Assembly: GCA_050015355.1 (NCBI GenBank)
Contig: JBEKBO010000001.1
Span: 1 to 64,000 of the forward strand
Direction: 5' to 3'
Length of the DNA: 64,000 nt
Source: CAWBRT01 sp050015355
Lineage (GTDB): Bacteria > Acidobacteriota > Terriglobia > Terriglobales > Acidobacteriaceae
Shown: positions 35,620 to 44,544 of the stretch, piece by piece
Layout of the letters: every line of letters begins with the position of its first letter
How positions within the stretch are numbered: the first letter of the stretch is position 1
Made by a program: the position numbers and the translations under genes
The notes under the pieces: generated by a model
Database searches by the model: none
Told to the model about the DNA's origin: nothing
Seen by the model: only the letters and a program-made list of their open reading frames with translations

Positions 35620-38004
35620 TCAGGAACATAGCTGCCCAAGGATCGCCAAGGCTACTTCCTTGGAGCGCTCGCTGTTGTCACCAGCGGGGCCGACACACGA
35701 CGGGCATCCCTTGTCGCATGGACAGGCAGCGATGAGTTCACGCGTGCGCGCCACAAGCACTTGGCAGACGCAGTAGAGCGGCTCACTGAAACCAATCCCT
35801 CCGGGATAGGCGTCATACAGATACAAGTTCGGCTGGAAAAGTTCCTTCTCGACACCAGTCGCAGTCGCGAAGTCCTGCCACTCAATGTCGGCACCCGCAC
35901 TCGGCGGCCGCTCGCCGACCGCGGTACCGAGGTCGCGCCGGTCGCACATCAGCAGCAGTGTCGCCATGGAGGCAAGCGCGTAGAGTAGCCCGAAAATGCC
36001 GCTCTGCCGCTCGGAAAGCGTGAACGGCAGTGCCGCCAGTAGTTCGTGTTCGAGCGTCACCCAGAACGCAGTCGTGTGCATCTCGTTCTCCGGTAATTCG
36101 AGCTGTCCGGAGCCCACGTTCTCATTGGTGAAGAATTTGATTTTCTTGAAACCGACGACCTGCGATCGGACAAGCACGTCGCCATGCGCGCGGGCGGCCG
36201 GTCCGGGAATTCTCTGCTCTTCCGCGATTTCAAGTACCCGCACCTGCGTGTAACGGATTGCATCCGTGAAATAGTCCACGTTCACGCGCTTCACGTATGC
36301 TTTGCGCTGGCCGAAATCAAGCCGCTCGACATGGTACTGCTGTCCCTGATGAATGTAGATCGCCTTCGGATGAACCGTGGTGAGCGCGGACGAAAAATCC
36401 ACCTCTCCGATTACTTCCGGCTCTCCATTCTCTTCGCCCGTGATATCGATGATGACGAAATTGTCAGACGTCACCGAGCGCAGGTTGATCGTGTCCGCCG
36501 GATAGCCCTCCTGGACCCAGTGCCAGTTGCCTCCGCTACGCTGCAGGAACCCCACTTCACCAAGCTGCATGCAGAGCTCCGGCAATTCCACATTGCCGAA
36601 TCGCTCATCGGGCGAGAGCGGCAGCTCAAACGCCGCGCACTTCAAATGGTTCACGAGAATCTCGAGGTTGTCCGGCTGAATGTGCGCCTGCTCGGGCGAA
36701 CTTCCGAAAAAGTAATCCGGATGCTGCACGATGAATTGATCAAGCGGCGCGGAAGACGCAACGAATACCGCGCAGGAGGTCCCGCTGCGGCGCCCCGCAC
36801 GTCCGGCCCGCTGCCAGGTGGAAGCAATCGAGCCCGCGTAACCCGCCATCACACAAGCGTCGAGTGATCCAATATCGATCCCCAGCTCGAGAGCATTCGT
36901 GGTCACTACCCCACGAACCCGGCCCTCGCGCAACCCGCGTTCAATCTCGCGCCGTTCCCCTGGCAAGTAACCGCCGCGGTATCCCCGGACCGGTTCCGCC
37001 TGGCCAGGCTTCGGCGGATTCGCCTGCTGCAAATAGGTGAGCAGGACCTCCGTATGCAATCGGCTATTGGCGAAAACAATTGTCTGCAGCTTGCGCGCAA
37101 GCAATTCTTTGGCTACCCGTGTGGCTTCATTGATATAGCTGCGCCGAATGCCGAGGTTTCGGTTGACCATCGGCGGATTGTAGAAAACAAAAAGCTTTTC
37201 CCCGGCCGGCGCCCCATTCTCCTCGACAACGTCGACTTCGTCCTCGATGAGTTGCGCAGCCAACTCGCCGGGATTTGCAATCGTCGCTGAACAGCAGATG
37301 AACTGCGGATTCGAACCGTAGAACCGCGCGACGCGTCTTAATCGCCGCAGCACATTCGCCAGATGGCTCCCGAACACGCCGCGATAGGTGTGCAATTCAT
37401 CGAGCACGATATAGCGCAGGTTCTCGAACAGCCGCATCCACTTTGTGTGGTGCGGAAGGATTCCCGTATGCAACATGTCCGGGTTCGTCAAGACAACGTG
37501 TCCGCGCTCGCGGATCGCCTTGCGCGCGTCGCTCGGGGTGTCGCCATCGTAGGTGAACACTCCAAAGCGGTCATCGAGTCGCTTGGCGAGGTCGTGCAAT
37601 TCGGCGAGTTGGTCTTGGGCTAGTGCCTTGGTCGGAAATAGGTAAAGAGCACGGGTATCGCAATTCTCCAGCAATGCATTCAACACCGGAAGGTTGTAGC
37701 AGAGTGTTTTGCCCGAGGCCGTCGGCGTAATCACGACAACGTTCCTGCCGCTGTGTACCAGTTCGGCTGTGGCGGCCTGGTGCGAATACAGTTCTTTGAT
37801 CCCTTTTGCACGGTACGCTTCGGACAGTTCACCTCTCACCCAGTCCGGCACGGGGCGAAATTTCGCCTCGCGGGCTGGGATCTGCCGCACGGAAGTCAGC
37901 ACTTCGTCGGTGCTGTAGCGGGCAGCCAGCGTCCCTAGAATCTGCTGAACGGTATCAAGAGTTGAACTTGATCTTGGGGCCAAGGCCTGCTGGGATGGGG
38001 GCAT
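35620..38004 (-). CDS. mrfA: MrfA/YprA-like DExH helicase with DUF1998 zinc domain
   Basis: 794 residues, superfamily 2 helicase. Walker A ITPTASGKTL (about 75-84), DEXH box VLDELHTYRG, motif III CCSATIANP, motif VI QRAGRAGRRSGTS. The C-terminal DUF1998 domain ends with LYDAYPGGIGFSE and a cysteine cluster CPCDKGCPSC. In B. subtilis, MrfA and MrfB act together in interstrand crosslink/mitomycin repair. GGAGGG precedes the ATG at 38004. It forms a two-gene unit with the nuclease gene. Confidence 0.92.
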   Translation of the reverse strand: MPPSQQALAPRSSSTLDTVQQILGTLAARYSTDEVLTSVRQIPAREAKFRPVPDWVRGELSEAYRAKGIKELYSHQAATAELVHSGRNVVVITPTASGKTLCYNLPVLNALLENCDTRALYLFPTKALAQDQLAELHDLAKRLDDRFGVFTYDGDTPSDARKAIRERGHVVLTNPDMLHTGILPHHTKWMRLFENLRYIVLDELHTYRGVFGSHLANVLRRLRRVARFYGSNPQFICCSATIANPGELAAQLIEDEVDVVEENGAPAGEKLFVFYNPPMVNRNLGIRRSYINEATRVAKELLARKLQTIVFANSRLHTEVLLTYLQQANPPKPGQAEPVRGYRGGYLPGERREIERGLREGRVRGVVTTNALELGIDIGSLDACVMAGYAGSIASTWQRAGRAGRRSGTSCAVFVASSAPLDQFIVQHPDYFFGSSPEQAHIQPDNLEILVNHLKCAAFELPLSPDERFGNVELPELCMQLGEVGFLQRSGGNWHWVQEGYPADTINLRSVTSDNFVIIDITGEENGEPEVIGEVDFSSALTTVHPKAIYIHQGQQYHVERLDFGQRKAYVKRVNVDYFTDAIRYTQVRVLEIAEEQRIPGPAARAHGDVLVRSQVVGFKKIKFFTNENVGSGQLELPENEMHTTAFWVTLEHELLAALPFTLSERQSGIFGLLYALASMATLLLMCDRRDLGTAVGERPPSAGADIEWQDFATATGVEKELFQPNLYLYDAYPGGIGFSEPLYCVCQVLVARTRELIAACPCDKGCPSCVGPAGDNSERSKEVALAILGQLCS

Positions 38005-38046
38005 GCAACCCTCCGCGAACGTGTTCGCCTTTTGTTCGCTCCAAGC

Positions 38047-39501
38047 CTAGCATCTCGTCCCGCCGGGCGCAACATCTGAATCGAATTCCTGCGAAACACC
38101 GGAGGCATTTCCTGTGGGTGGACGCCCGATTCGCATGCAACTCACAACGGCGGCACCAGCCGCAAAACAGGCGCCGACCACCAGTGCCACGGTGTTGCCG
38201 GGGCCGGAAAACATGTTAAAGATCAATGCGACAAGCGCCGCTCCAAGGGTCTGACCCGTCACGCGGGCAGTTCCCAGCATGCCGCTAGCCCCGCCGCTCC
38301 TCTCCTTCGGCGCAGAGGAAAGAATCTCGCGATTGTTGGGTGCCTGAAAGAATCCGAAGCCCAGACCGCACAGCGCCATTCTCCAGATAATAGAGGTGGA
38401 GGCTGGATGAGCCGATAGCAGTGCCAGCGATACCAGCCCAACTGTAAACGTGGCCAATCCCACGCCTCCCAAAATGCCCGCGGAATACCGGTCAGCCAAG
38501 TACCCCGCAATCGGGGCGGCAATGAGGGTCGCCAATGGCCACGGGGAGATGAGCAGCCCACTTTCGACCTGAGTGCGCCCCAGGACATTTTGCAAATAGA
38601 AAGGCAAGGAGACGTAAGCCAACATCTGGGCCGTAAAAGTGCAAACGGAAGTCGCTACGGATAACGCAAAATTTGGCCGCTGCAGCAGATCGACGGCAAA
38701 CAACGGGGCGGGTTGGGACAACTGGCGGCGTACGAATGCGATACCGATGAAGATAGCCGCGGTGATCTCGACTGCCGCCGCCCATGCCACTTGACCGTGC
38801 CCCAAGCCATCAACGCCGCTGATGAGAAGGCCAAAGGTCAACGCGCTGAGCAGCGCGCTCTTCAGGTCAAAACGGTGTCCCGATCCGCCAGTCCGGGGCA
38901 GCGTGCGCAGTGAGATACCCAGACCAAGTATCCCCACTGGAACATTCACGGCGAACAACCAGGGCCACGGCGCGAAGGATAGAATCGCGGCCGCAAGAGT
39001 CGGTCCGATTGCGGCTGAAACCGCGACGATCATGGCGTTGATGCCCAATCCCCGCCCCAGGGTTCTGGCGGGGTAAATGGTGCGAATCAGCGCCGTGTTA
39101 ACGCTCACGATGCCCGCGGCGCCTAAACCTTGGATGAAACGGGCGCACGCTAACGAGAGAAGCGAATGGGATAACGCACAGCAGAGCGAAGCAACCGTAA
39201 AAACCGCGAACCCCGCCTGATAAATCTTGCGGTAACCGACAATGTCGCCCAGTGAAGAAAGCGGCAACAACGATATGACGAGTGCAAGCTGGTAGGCATT
39301 CACCACCCAGATGGAGGCGGCCGGACTAGCACCCACGTCGCGAGCAATAGTTGGCAGCGCCACATTGGCGACTACCCCGTCTATTACCGTCATCCCCACC
39401 GCGAGGGCGATCGTCAGCATCGCCCAGTACCTCTGTGGCGAAGGGAGCCCGTCAAAGGAGCCCACTTCCGAGAATCCCGTTGAGTCGCTATTAAACGTCA
39501 T
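38047..39501 (-). CDS. MFS transporter, DHA2 (14-helix drug:H+ antiporter) family
   Basis: About 484 residues from ATG 39501, with 14 predicted membrane helices. DHA2 features: GMTVIDGVVANVALPTIARDVGAS in helix 1, SIWVVNAYQLA, LGDIVGYRKIYQ (motif A) and RFIQGLGAAGIVSVN in helix 4/5. Probable multidrug exporter of the QacA/EmrB type. A longer reading from TTG 39582 has no better ribosome site. Ends 43 bases upstream of the helicase start, so it could lie in one unit with the repair genes. Confidence 0.88.
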   Translation of the reverse strand: MTFNSDSTGFSEVGSFDGLPSPQRYWAMLTIALAVGMTVIDGVVANVALPTIARDVGASPAASIWVVNAYQLALVISLLPLSSLGDIVGYRKIYQAGFAVFTVASLCCALSHSLLSLACARFIQGLGAAGIVSVNTALIRTIYPARTLGRGLGINAMIVAVSAAIGPTLAAAILSFAPWPWLFAVNVPVGILGLGISLRTLPRTGGSGHRFDLKSALLSALTFGLLISGVDGLGHGQVAWAAAVEITAAIFIGIAFVRRQLSQPAPLFAVDLLQRPNFALSVATSVCTFTAQMLAYVSLPFYLQNVLGRTQVESGLLISPWPLATLIAAPIAGYLADRYSAGILGGVGLATFTVGLVSLALLSAHPASTSIIWRMALCGLGFGFFQAPNNREILSSAPKERSGGASGMLGTARVTGQTLGAALVALIFNMFSGPGNTVALVVGACFAAGAAVVSCMRIGRPPTGNASGVSQEFDSDVAPGGTRC

Positions 39502-39905
39502 TGGCTCAATATCTGTGCGGTTGTCAACATCGTTGGAAGATCTCCGCGTCCCTTCCGGTCGACCATTGCCCGCGAAATCCAAGGGCTATATCTAACACAC
39601 GCCGGCGCTGACCCGACGCCAGTCCGGTTTTCCCACGTCTGTGGCATTCCAGAGAGGAGTTTTAGAGGCTGTTTACGGCCTGCACCAAGTCTTACCATCA
39701 CTTGGTGTTTGCAACAATGCTAAAACCATTCTCAGGAGCAAATTGCCATCGTTGTTCGTGGCGTGAAGTCGATTCCGACTCAATCCCTGGACAGTGGCCG
39801 CGGCGGCGGGGCCAAGCACCTTGCGGCAGTGCATGCGTGCAGCAGAACGATGAACAGATGTTAAACTATGCCGACTCCTTAGCATCACGATCAGGAGAAG
39901 GCGGC
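39502..39905. other. 404-bp divergent intergenic region between DHA2 MFS gene and asparaginase gene
   Basis: No convincing gene. In-frame upstream readings of both neighbours occupy parts of it but lack family similarity. The one notable structure is the 8-bp inverted repeat at 39683-39707. Confidence 0.45.
39683..39707. promoter_or_regulatory. 8-bp perfect inverted repeat with 9-base loop, operator or hairpin
   Basis: CACCAAGT at 39683-39690 and ACTTGGTG at 39700-39707 are exact inverted copies. It lies about 180 bases upstream of the MFS start and 200 upstream of the asparaginase start. TetR/MarR-type regulators of drug exporters often bind such palindromes, but no regulator gene is adjacent. 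TTT follows on the plus strand, so a hairpin terminator is the alternative. Confidence 0.4.
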
Positions 39906-40835
39906 GTGACTTCGAATCCGGTCCTTGTGCTCCACGGCGGGGCGTGGTCAATCCCAGACGACATGGTGCAGCCTCATCTGTCCGGCCTTAGCAGTGCTAT
40001 GGCAGCCGGCTGGGCCATGTTGCAGCAGGGGCGTTCGGCCCTGGATGCTGTCGAAGAAGCGGTCGCGATCATGGAAGACGATCCGACCTTTGACGCCGGG
40101 CGCGGCTCCTTTCTCAACCGCGATGGACGGGTTCAACTCGACGCGCTGATCATGGACGGGGCTACTTTGCGCGCCGGCGGCGTGGGCTGCGTCGAACGTA
40201 TACGCAATGCGGTGCGTGCCGCCCGCAAAGTCCTGGAGGAGAGTCCGCACGTGTACTTTGTGAGCGAAGGCGCGGAGCGTTTCGCGCAGGAGCACGGGAT
40301 AGAGCTTTGCGACAATCAGGCTCTGGTGGTCCCGCGCGAAGTTGAACGCTGGCGCACCGCGGCCAACCAACAGTACCTGCATATGCCAAGCGAGTTCGGG
40401 GGAGCGACGAAGTCGCACGATACGGTCGGCGCGTTGGCACTGGACGTTGGGGGTAACCTCGCGGCGGCCACCTCGACCGGCGGCACGTTGAATAAAGCTC
40501 CGGGACGCGTAGGCGATTCCTCCCTAATTGGTTGCGGATGCTATGCCGATAATGAAACGGCAGCCGCCTCCGCCACCGGCTGGGGAGAACCGATTATGAA
40601 GTTGGTGCTGGCGAAATGGGCAACTGACCGCGTAAACGGAGAGCACTCGCCCGAGCAGGCCGCCGCTGAAGCCATTTGCCACCTGCAACATCGTCTTGGG
40701 GGAAACGGCGGCATTATCATGCTTGATCGCCTTGGCCGCTACGGCGTTGCTCACAACACTCCACGCATGGCTTGGGGTGTTCGAACAGAGCAAGGAGCAA
40801 GATCAGGTGTTGCCTTCAGCGCGGTGACGAGCTGA
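39906..40835 (+). CDS. Isoaspartyl peptidase/L-asparaginase, Ntn-hydrolase type
   Basis: 309 residues, the normal length for plant-type asparaginases that self-cleave into two subunits. VLVLHGGAW at the N-terminus, DAGRGSFLNRDG, and the nucleophile Thr in SHDTVGALALD (about residue 175) followed by NLAAATSTGG. It removes isoaspartyl residues or hydrolyses asparagine. GTG 39906 was chosen: AGGAG lies about ten bases upstream, and the family begins here. Longer readings up to 39702 have no similarity. Confidence 0.9.
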   Translation: MTSNPVLVLHGGAWSIPDDMVQPHLSGLSSAMAAGWAMLQQGRSALDAVEEAVAIMEDDPTFDAGRGSFLNRDGRVQLDALIMDGATLRAGGVGCVERIRNAVRAARKVLEESPHVYFVSEGAERFAQEHGIELCDNQALVVPREVERWRTAANQQYLHMPSEFGGATKSHDTVGALALDVGGNLAAATSTGGTLNKAPGRVGDSSLIGCGCYADNETAAASATGWGEPIMKLVLAKWATDRVNGEHSPEQAAAEAICHLQHRLGGNGGIIMLDRLGRYGVAHNTPRMAWGVRTEQGARSGVAFSAVTS

Positions 40836-40907
40836 GGCAGCACCAGCCTCCTGCTTCGCTTCTTGTGGTGGTGACCGGCGCACAATAGGTGCGAATGGGG
40901 CGCGCGT

Positions 40908-41396
40908 ATGCAGCCTTTGGTGGTCCTGAAACTCCTGGCCCTGCTGACGGTGGCGAATGGCACCCCGGTGATTGCGAAGAATATTCTTCACCACCGTTTT
41001 TCACGTCCGCTCGATGGCGGCCTCAGATTTGTCGATGGGCGGCCGCTGTTTGGTTCTTCGAAGACAATACGCGGAATTGTTCTCTCAGTCTTGGTGACGA
41101 CAGCGTGTGCGCCAGTTTTCGGCCTGTCATGGAAAATAGGAGTTCTGGTGGGAAGCACAGCCATGGCCGGCGACCTTCTCTCCAGCTTCCTGAAACGTCG
41201 CATCAAACTGCCTGCGGAGGGCATGGCGACTGGCCTTGATCAGGTTCCTGAGTCTCTGCTTCCATTCCTCGCCTGCCGTAGTTCGTTGTCGCTGACGGCC
41301 ATCGATATCGCTGCGGGCGTCGTGATCTTTTTCCTCTGCTCCATTCTCTTTTCTGGTCTGCTCTATAAGCTCCGCCTCCGCGATCGCCCATACTAG
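40908..41396 (+). CDS. CDP-archaeol synthase-like (CarS/DUF46) membrane protein
   Basis: 162 residues with four or five membrane helices. DGRPLFGSSKTIRG (about 42-55) and GDLLSSFLKRRIKLP (about 88-102) followed by LDQVPESLLPF match the CarS family, which in archaea moves CMP from CTP to unsaturated archaetidic acid, and is related to CdsA. In bacteria its lipid substrate is unclear. Its TAG stop lies in the first bases of a direct repeat (41393). Confidence 0.82.
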   Translation: MQPLVVLKLLALLTVANGTPVIAKNILHHRFSRPLDGGLRFVDGRPLFGSSKTIRGIVLSVLVTTACAPVFGLSWKIGVLVGSTAMAGDLLSSFLKRRIKLPAEGMATGLDQVPESLLPFLACRSSLSLTAIDIAAGVVIFFLCSILFSGLLYKLRLRDRPY

Positions 41397-41441
41397 ACCG
41401 GATTCGCGAAAGGTATGCCCGCGAAGCAGTCGGGCGCCCCC
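41393..41441 (+). repeat. Direct repeat copy A, left of the metallophosphoesterase gene
   Basis: About 45 bases align with 42549-42597; I count roughly 37 identities, with exact blocks CTAGACC, GATTCGCG and AAGGTAT. A CGGG/CCCG hairpin follows in both copies. It overlaps the stop codon of the CarS-like gene. Both copies are in the same orientation and bracket the 1.1-kb metallophosphoesterase gene. Confidence 0.55.
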
Positions 41442-41477
41442 CGGCACTCGCAGTTCGCGTACTCCAGTGCGATGCAA

Positions 41478-42443
41478 TCAGGCGCGCCGCAAGTGATGCA
41501 GCGTAATCTCCGGAGGGCAGTTAAAGCGCACGGCAACAATACTCGATCCGACGCCGACCGAAGTGTAGCCCACCATCGTATGGTACTTCCATGCGCCAGA
41601 TGCCATGTGCCTGGGTAGAGTGGAATCCAGCGTGATCGGAATAGAACGGGGAAGGCAAATCTGGCCCCCATGCGTATGCCCGCTTAGCAGCAGCTTGAAA
41701 CCGGCATGGGCTGCCTGACGGTAAATCTCCGGCGTATGAGAAAGCAAGATGGAAAACTCGTCATGCGGGATTTGAGATGCCGCCTTTTCGATATTGTCGG
41801 CGCGGTAGTAATGGGCATCATCAATGCCGGCTAGATGGATGCATTGATTGCCGCGCACGATCGACTCGGATTCATTGAGCAACATCCGTATTGCCATTGC
41901 TTCCATTCCAGGAACCATACGGATCGTATCGTGATTGCCCAACACGCCATAAACCGATTCCCTAAGATGTGAGCGCACCCGCGCCAGGCCTTCAAGAGCT
42001 TCCTCAAACGGACCGAATGTTTCTCCCCGGAAGTCCCCGGTCAGAACGCAAATGTCGTAATTTACTTCGTTGAGACACTCTATCAAGCGCTGCATAGGAC
42101 CAGGGTTAATGTCCGCGTGCATGTCGCTGATGTGCAGGATGGTAAATCCATCGAAGAGTGACGGCAGGCCCGGGGACTTTATGTCGTTGTGGCGCACCTG
42201 TATGCATTCCGTGTTTTTACGGCCCCGCCAATACAATCCTGTCAGCTTTAGCGCATTTCGAATGAAGGAATGAACCGAATACCAGTTTTCTGGGTGGAAG
42301 AAGTTGATGCCCTGGCCGAATATGTTCTCGTGGTCTTTCTCGATTCCGAGGCGTTGTCGTGCGTGCACTTGTCCGAGGCGCCGCTCCAGCTTCGCGAGAA
42401 TCGCTCCCTGCGTTGATGGATCGGGCCGCAAGTTCTGTGCCAC
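41478..42443 (-). CDS. Calcineurin-like metallophosphoesterase
   Basis: 321 residues. Dimetal motifs in order: HISDMHAD (DxH, about residue 105), LTGDFRGE (GDxx), GVLGNHDT (GNHD), LLSHTPE and SGHTHGGQI (GHxH). It resembles YkuE/UDP-2,3-diacylglucosamine hydrolase-like phosphoesterases; substrate not predictable. About 100 N-terminal residues precede the domain; no membrane helix is clear. The start is a GTG at 42443 with a G-rich stretch upstream. Bracketed by direct repeats. Confidence 0.87.
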   Translation of the reverse strand: MAQNLRPDPSTQGAILAKLERRLGQVHARQRLGIEKDHENIFGQGINFFHPENWYSVHSFIRNALKLTGLYWRGRKNTECIQVRHNDIKSPGLPSLFDGFTILHISDMHADINPGPMQRLIECLNEVNYDICVLTGDFRGETFGPFEEALEGLARVRSHLRESVYGVLGNHDTIRMVPGMEAMAIRMLLNESESIVRGNQCIHLAGIDDAHYYRADNIEKAASQIPHDEFSILLSHTPEIYRQAAHAGFKLLLSGHTHGGQICLPRSIPITLDSTLPRHMASGAWKYHTMVGYTSVGVGSSIVAVRFNCPPEITLHHLRRA

Positions 42444-42548
42444 TAGGCTGCCCCCATTGCGACGCGCTTTTCAGCCCCGGGAAAACAATTACGGTTGGTG
42501 ACCGGCCGGCAGCCGCGGCTGAAACCACGGCTGCGTGCCGGAGTAATT

Positions 42549-42602
42549 CTAGACCAGATTCGCGGAAGGTATACCCCGCAAGGAGCCGGGAGTCCAACCC
42601 GG
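42549..42602 (+). repeat. Direct repeat copy B, right of the metallophosphoesterase gene
   Basis: Second copy of the repeat at 41393, followed by a perfect hairpin GCCGGG-N7-CCCGGC at about 42584-42602. It lies in the 284-base gap between the phosphoesterase start and the ABM gene. Function unknown; may be a dispersed hairpin repeat of this genome or a mark of segment insertion. Confidence 0.5.
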
Positions 42603-42727
42603 CGGTGTAAGTACCGGGTATATCGACCTTGGAACTGCTCTAATTCTCCGCACCCTGAACTTGTCAGCCAAACTCGCCCCAAATAGCCGTTTTGGCGACA
42701 ACTTCAAGACCTGCGGTGCCAAGTTTT

Positions 42728-43027
42728 TCAGAAGCCAGCCACGGCGACCTGTACATATCCTACCTGTGGAGGGCCGGCAAAAAAACCGCCCACCAGCCGC
42801 CGCCATTCCTGGAAATCCTGCGATTCCCTGAAATGCACAGTATGGTCCTCTAGGGTTTCCCAAGTCACCATCAGGGTATAGCGTGAAGGCTGCTCAATCG
42901 ACTTCAGGAGCTGCAGCCCATGGCATCCGCGCGCACGCTGAAAAAGCGGAGTGGCTTGTGCCACGCCGTGTTCAAAGGCGGATTCCATCCCGGGTTTAAT
43001 CTCAATCTGAGCCATTTCAAAGATCAT
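42728..43027 (-). CDS. Antibiotic biosynthesis monooxygenase (ABM) domain protein
   Basis: 99 residues, a single ferredoxin-like ABM domain (FEMAQIEIKPGMESAFE, HGLQLLKSIEQPSRYTLMVTWETLEDH). Small dimeric proteins of this family include quinol monooxygenases and haem-degrading enzymes; the activity cannot be told. ATG 43027 has AAGGAAA upstream; the longer reading lacks a site. Confidence 0.82.
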   Translation of the reverse strand: MIFEMAQIEIKPGMESAFEHGVAQATPLFQRARGCHGLQLLKSIEQPSRYTLMVTWETLEDHTVHFRESQDFQEWRRLVGGFFAGPPQVGYVQVAVAGF

Positions 43028-43123
43028 TTTGGTTTCCTTACAATGCCTTTCCATTTTGTGCCAAGTATAGCGGGCCAGATAAATGTTAGCGCTGCGGTTC
43101 TGATGCGGGAAGAACCCATGCGG

Positions 43124-44383
43124 TTACGGGGAGTTGTAATCCGCGATGCGTCCGGGCAGCCAGTCGCGTAGCGCGGGCGCCAAATAGAAGCGCGGGAACA
43201 GCAGATCGTCGTCGCGATCAACGATCCCCTCGGCCACCGCGCGGGTAGCAAGCGGCGTATTTGGGTAGATGCGGATTCCTACCGTGACCTTCAATGCATT
43301 GAGATGAAGCGACTCGGCAAACGCCAGGCTTTCTTCCACCGTCTGCCGGGTTTCACCGGGGGCGCCCAACATCAGGAATCCGTTTCTTTTTACGCCCGTG
43401 GCGGCGAAGATGGCGGAGATCTCCGCCACCTCGGCGGGCTTGTATTTCTTGTTGAGCAGCCGCAACACCGGTTCTGACCCGCTTTCGAAACCGAGGTTCA
43501 ACTGCGTACATCCCGCCTGTGCCATCAAGTCCGCTAACTCCTTGTCAGCCCACTTCGGGTAAATCTGCGCCCACCAATCGATGTCGAGCCGCGCATCGAT
43601 GATCTTGCGGCAAAGCTCTTTGGCATAGGCCAAAGGCACGTTAAACGTGTTGTCGACGAAGTGATAATTGCGGAAACCATGGTCGCGGTAACTGACCAGC
43701 CAGTTTACGACCGATTCCACGGACCGCCAGCGCACCTGTCTACCTTCGATCGTACTCGTCGAGCAGTAGGCGCAATCAAGCGGACAGCCGCGCCTGGTTT
43801 GCACGGGAATCCGCCATTCGGGACTGATCCCGGAGTTCAGCCATGCGTCAGGCGCCGGTAAGGGGACAGAATCAAGGTCAGTAGTAATCGCCTTCGGCAC
43901 ATGCCTCTGCGGCTGTCCGGCGAGGTAAACCCCAGGAGGCGGAGAGCCCTGGGAGCCCTTTTCAAGCCATGACAGCAGGCTGGGAAACGCTGTTTCGCCC
44001 TCGCCCTGGATACCCATATCCGCTCCCAGGTAAGCCAGCGTACTTTCAGGAACGATGCTGAAGCCAGCGCCGCCTAACACAATCGGAGCGCTGCAGGCTC
44101 TTCTGCACAAAGTGACGACTTGCTTCAGCGGTTGAAGCAAAAACCTCGGGTTGATCATCGTCTGGTCGTCGATGTTCCTCACCGATAGACCAATCACGTC
44201 GGGGCGCAGCCGTGTGATTGCATTTTGCGTGGCGGATTCCCAGTCGGGAGCTGACAGCAGATCCAGGAAGCACACCTCGAAGCCAGCCTTCGCAGTGGCA
44301 GCGGCAACGCACGCCAACCCGAGTGGCAGCGGGGTCATAACCCCGGCGGCTTCCCGATTGCCTGATATGAGCAAAACACGCAT
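43124..44383 (-). CDS. B12-binding domain radical SAM protein
   Basis: About 419 residues. An N-terminal cobalamin-binding Rossmann domain (DVIGLSVRNIDD, GGAGFSIVPE, GIQGEGETAF) precedes the radical SAM motif RRGCPLDCAYCSTS (CxxxCxxC, about 210-220) and GFESGSEPVL (SAM-binding region). It may be a methylase or other class B enzyme; the substrate is unknown. ATG 44383 was chosen over the upstream TTG 44398; GAGG lies about ten bases upstream. Confidence 0.88.
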   Translation of the reverse strand: MRVLLISGNREAAGVMTPLPLGLACVAAATAKAGFEVCFLDLLSAPDWESATQNAITRLRPDVIGLSVRNIDDQTMINPRFLLQPLKQVVTLCRRACSAPIVLGGAGFSIVPESTLAYLGADMGIQGEGETAFPSLLSWLEKGSQGSPPPGVYLAGQPQRHVPKAITTDLDSVPLPAPDAWLNSGISPEWRIPVQTRRGCPLDCAYCSTSTIEGRQVRWRSVESVVNWLVSYRDHGFRNYHFVDNTFNVPLAYAKELCRKIIDARLDIDWWAQIYPKWADKELADLMAQAGCTQLNLGFESGSEPVLRLLNKKYKPAEVAEISAIFAATGVKRNGFLMLGAPGETRQTVEESLAFAESLHLNALKVTVGIRIYPNTPLATRAVAEGIVDRDDDLLFPRFYLAPALRDWLPGRIADYNSP

Positions 44384-44544
44384 CGTCTGCTGCCTCAACT
44401 CGATGAACAGTATCGTACTTCAATCCGCACCCGGCGAGCACGTGAATTGCGAGCGAATCGCTTGCTGCGCCGCCTGCTGGATTGCGGAAGGGAAGCGCGG
44501 GGAGTTGATAGCCGCGATTACCTGTTGGGCGGCAAAGGGCGTGA

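Noticed and set aside
42584..42602. tRNA T-arm-like hairpin in direct repeat B
   Set aside because: The stem and 7-base loop resemble a T-arm on the minus strand, but no D-arm, anticodon arm or acceptor stem can be placed around it.
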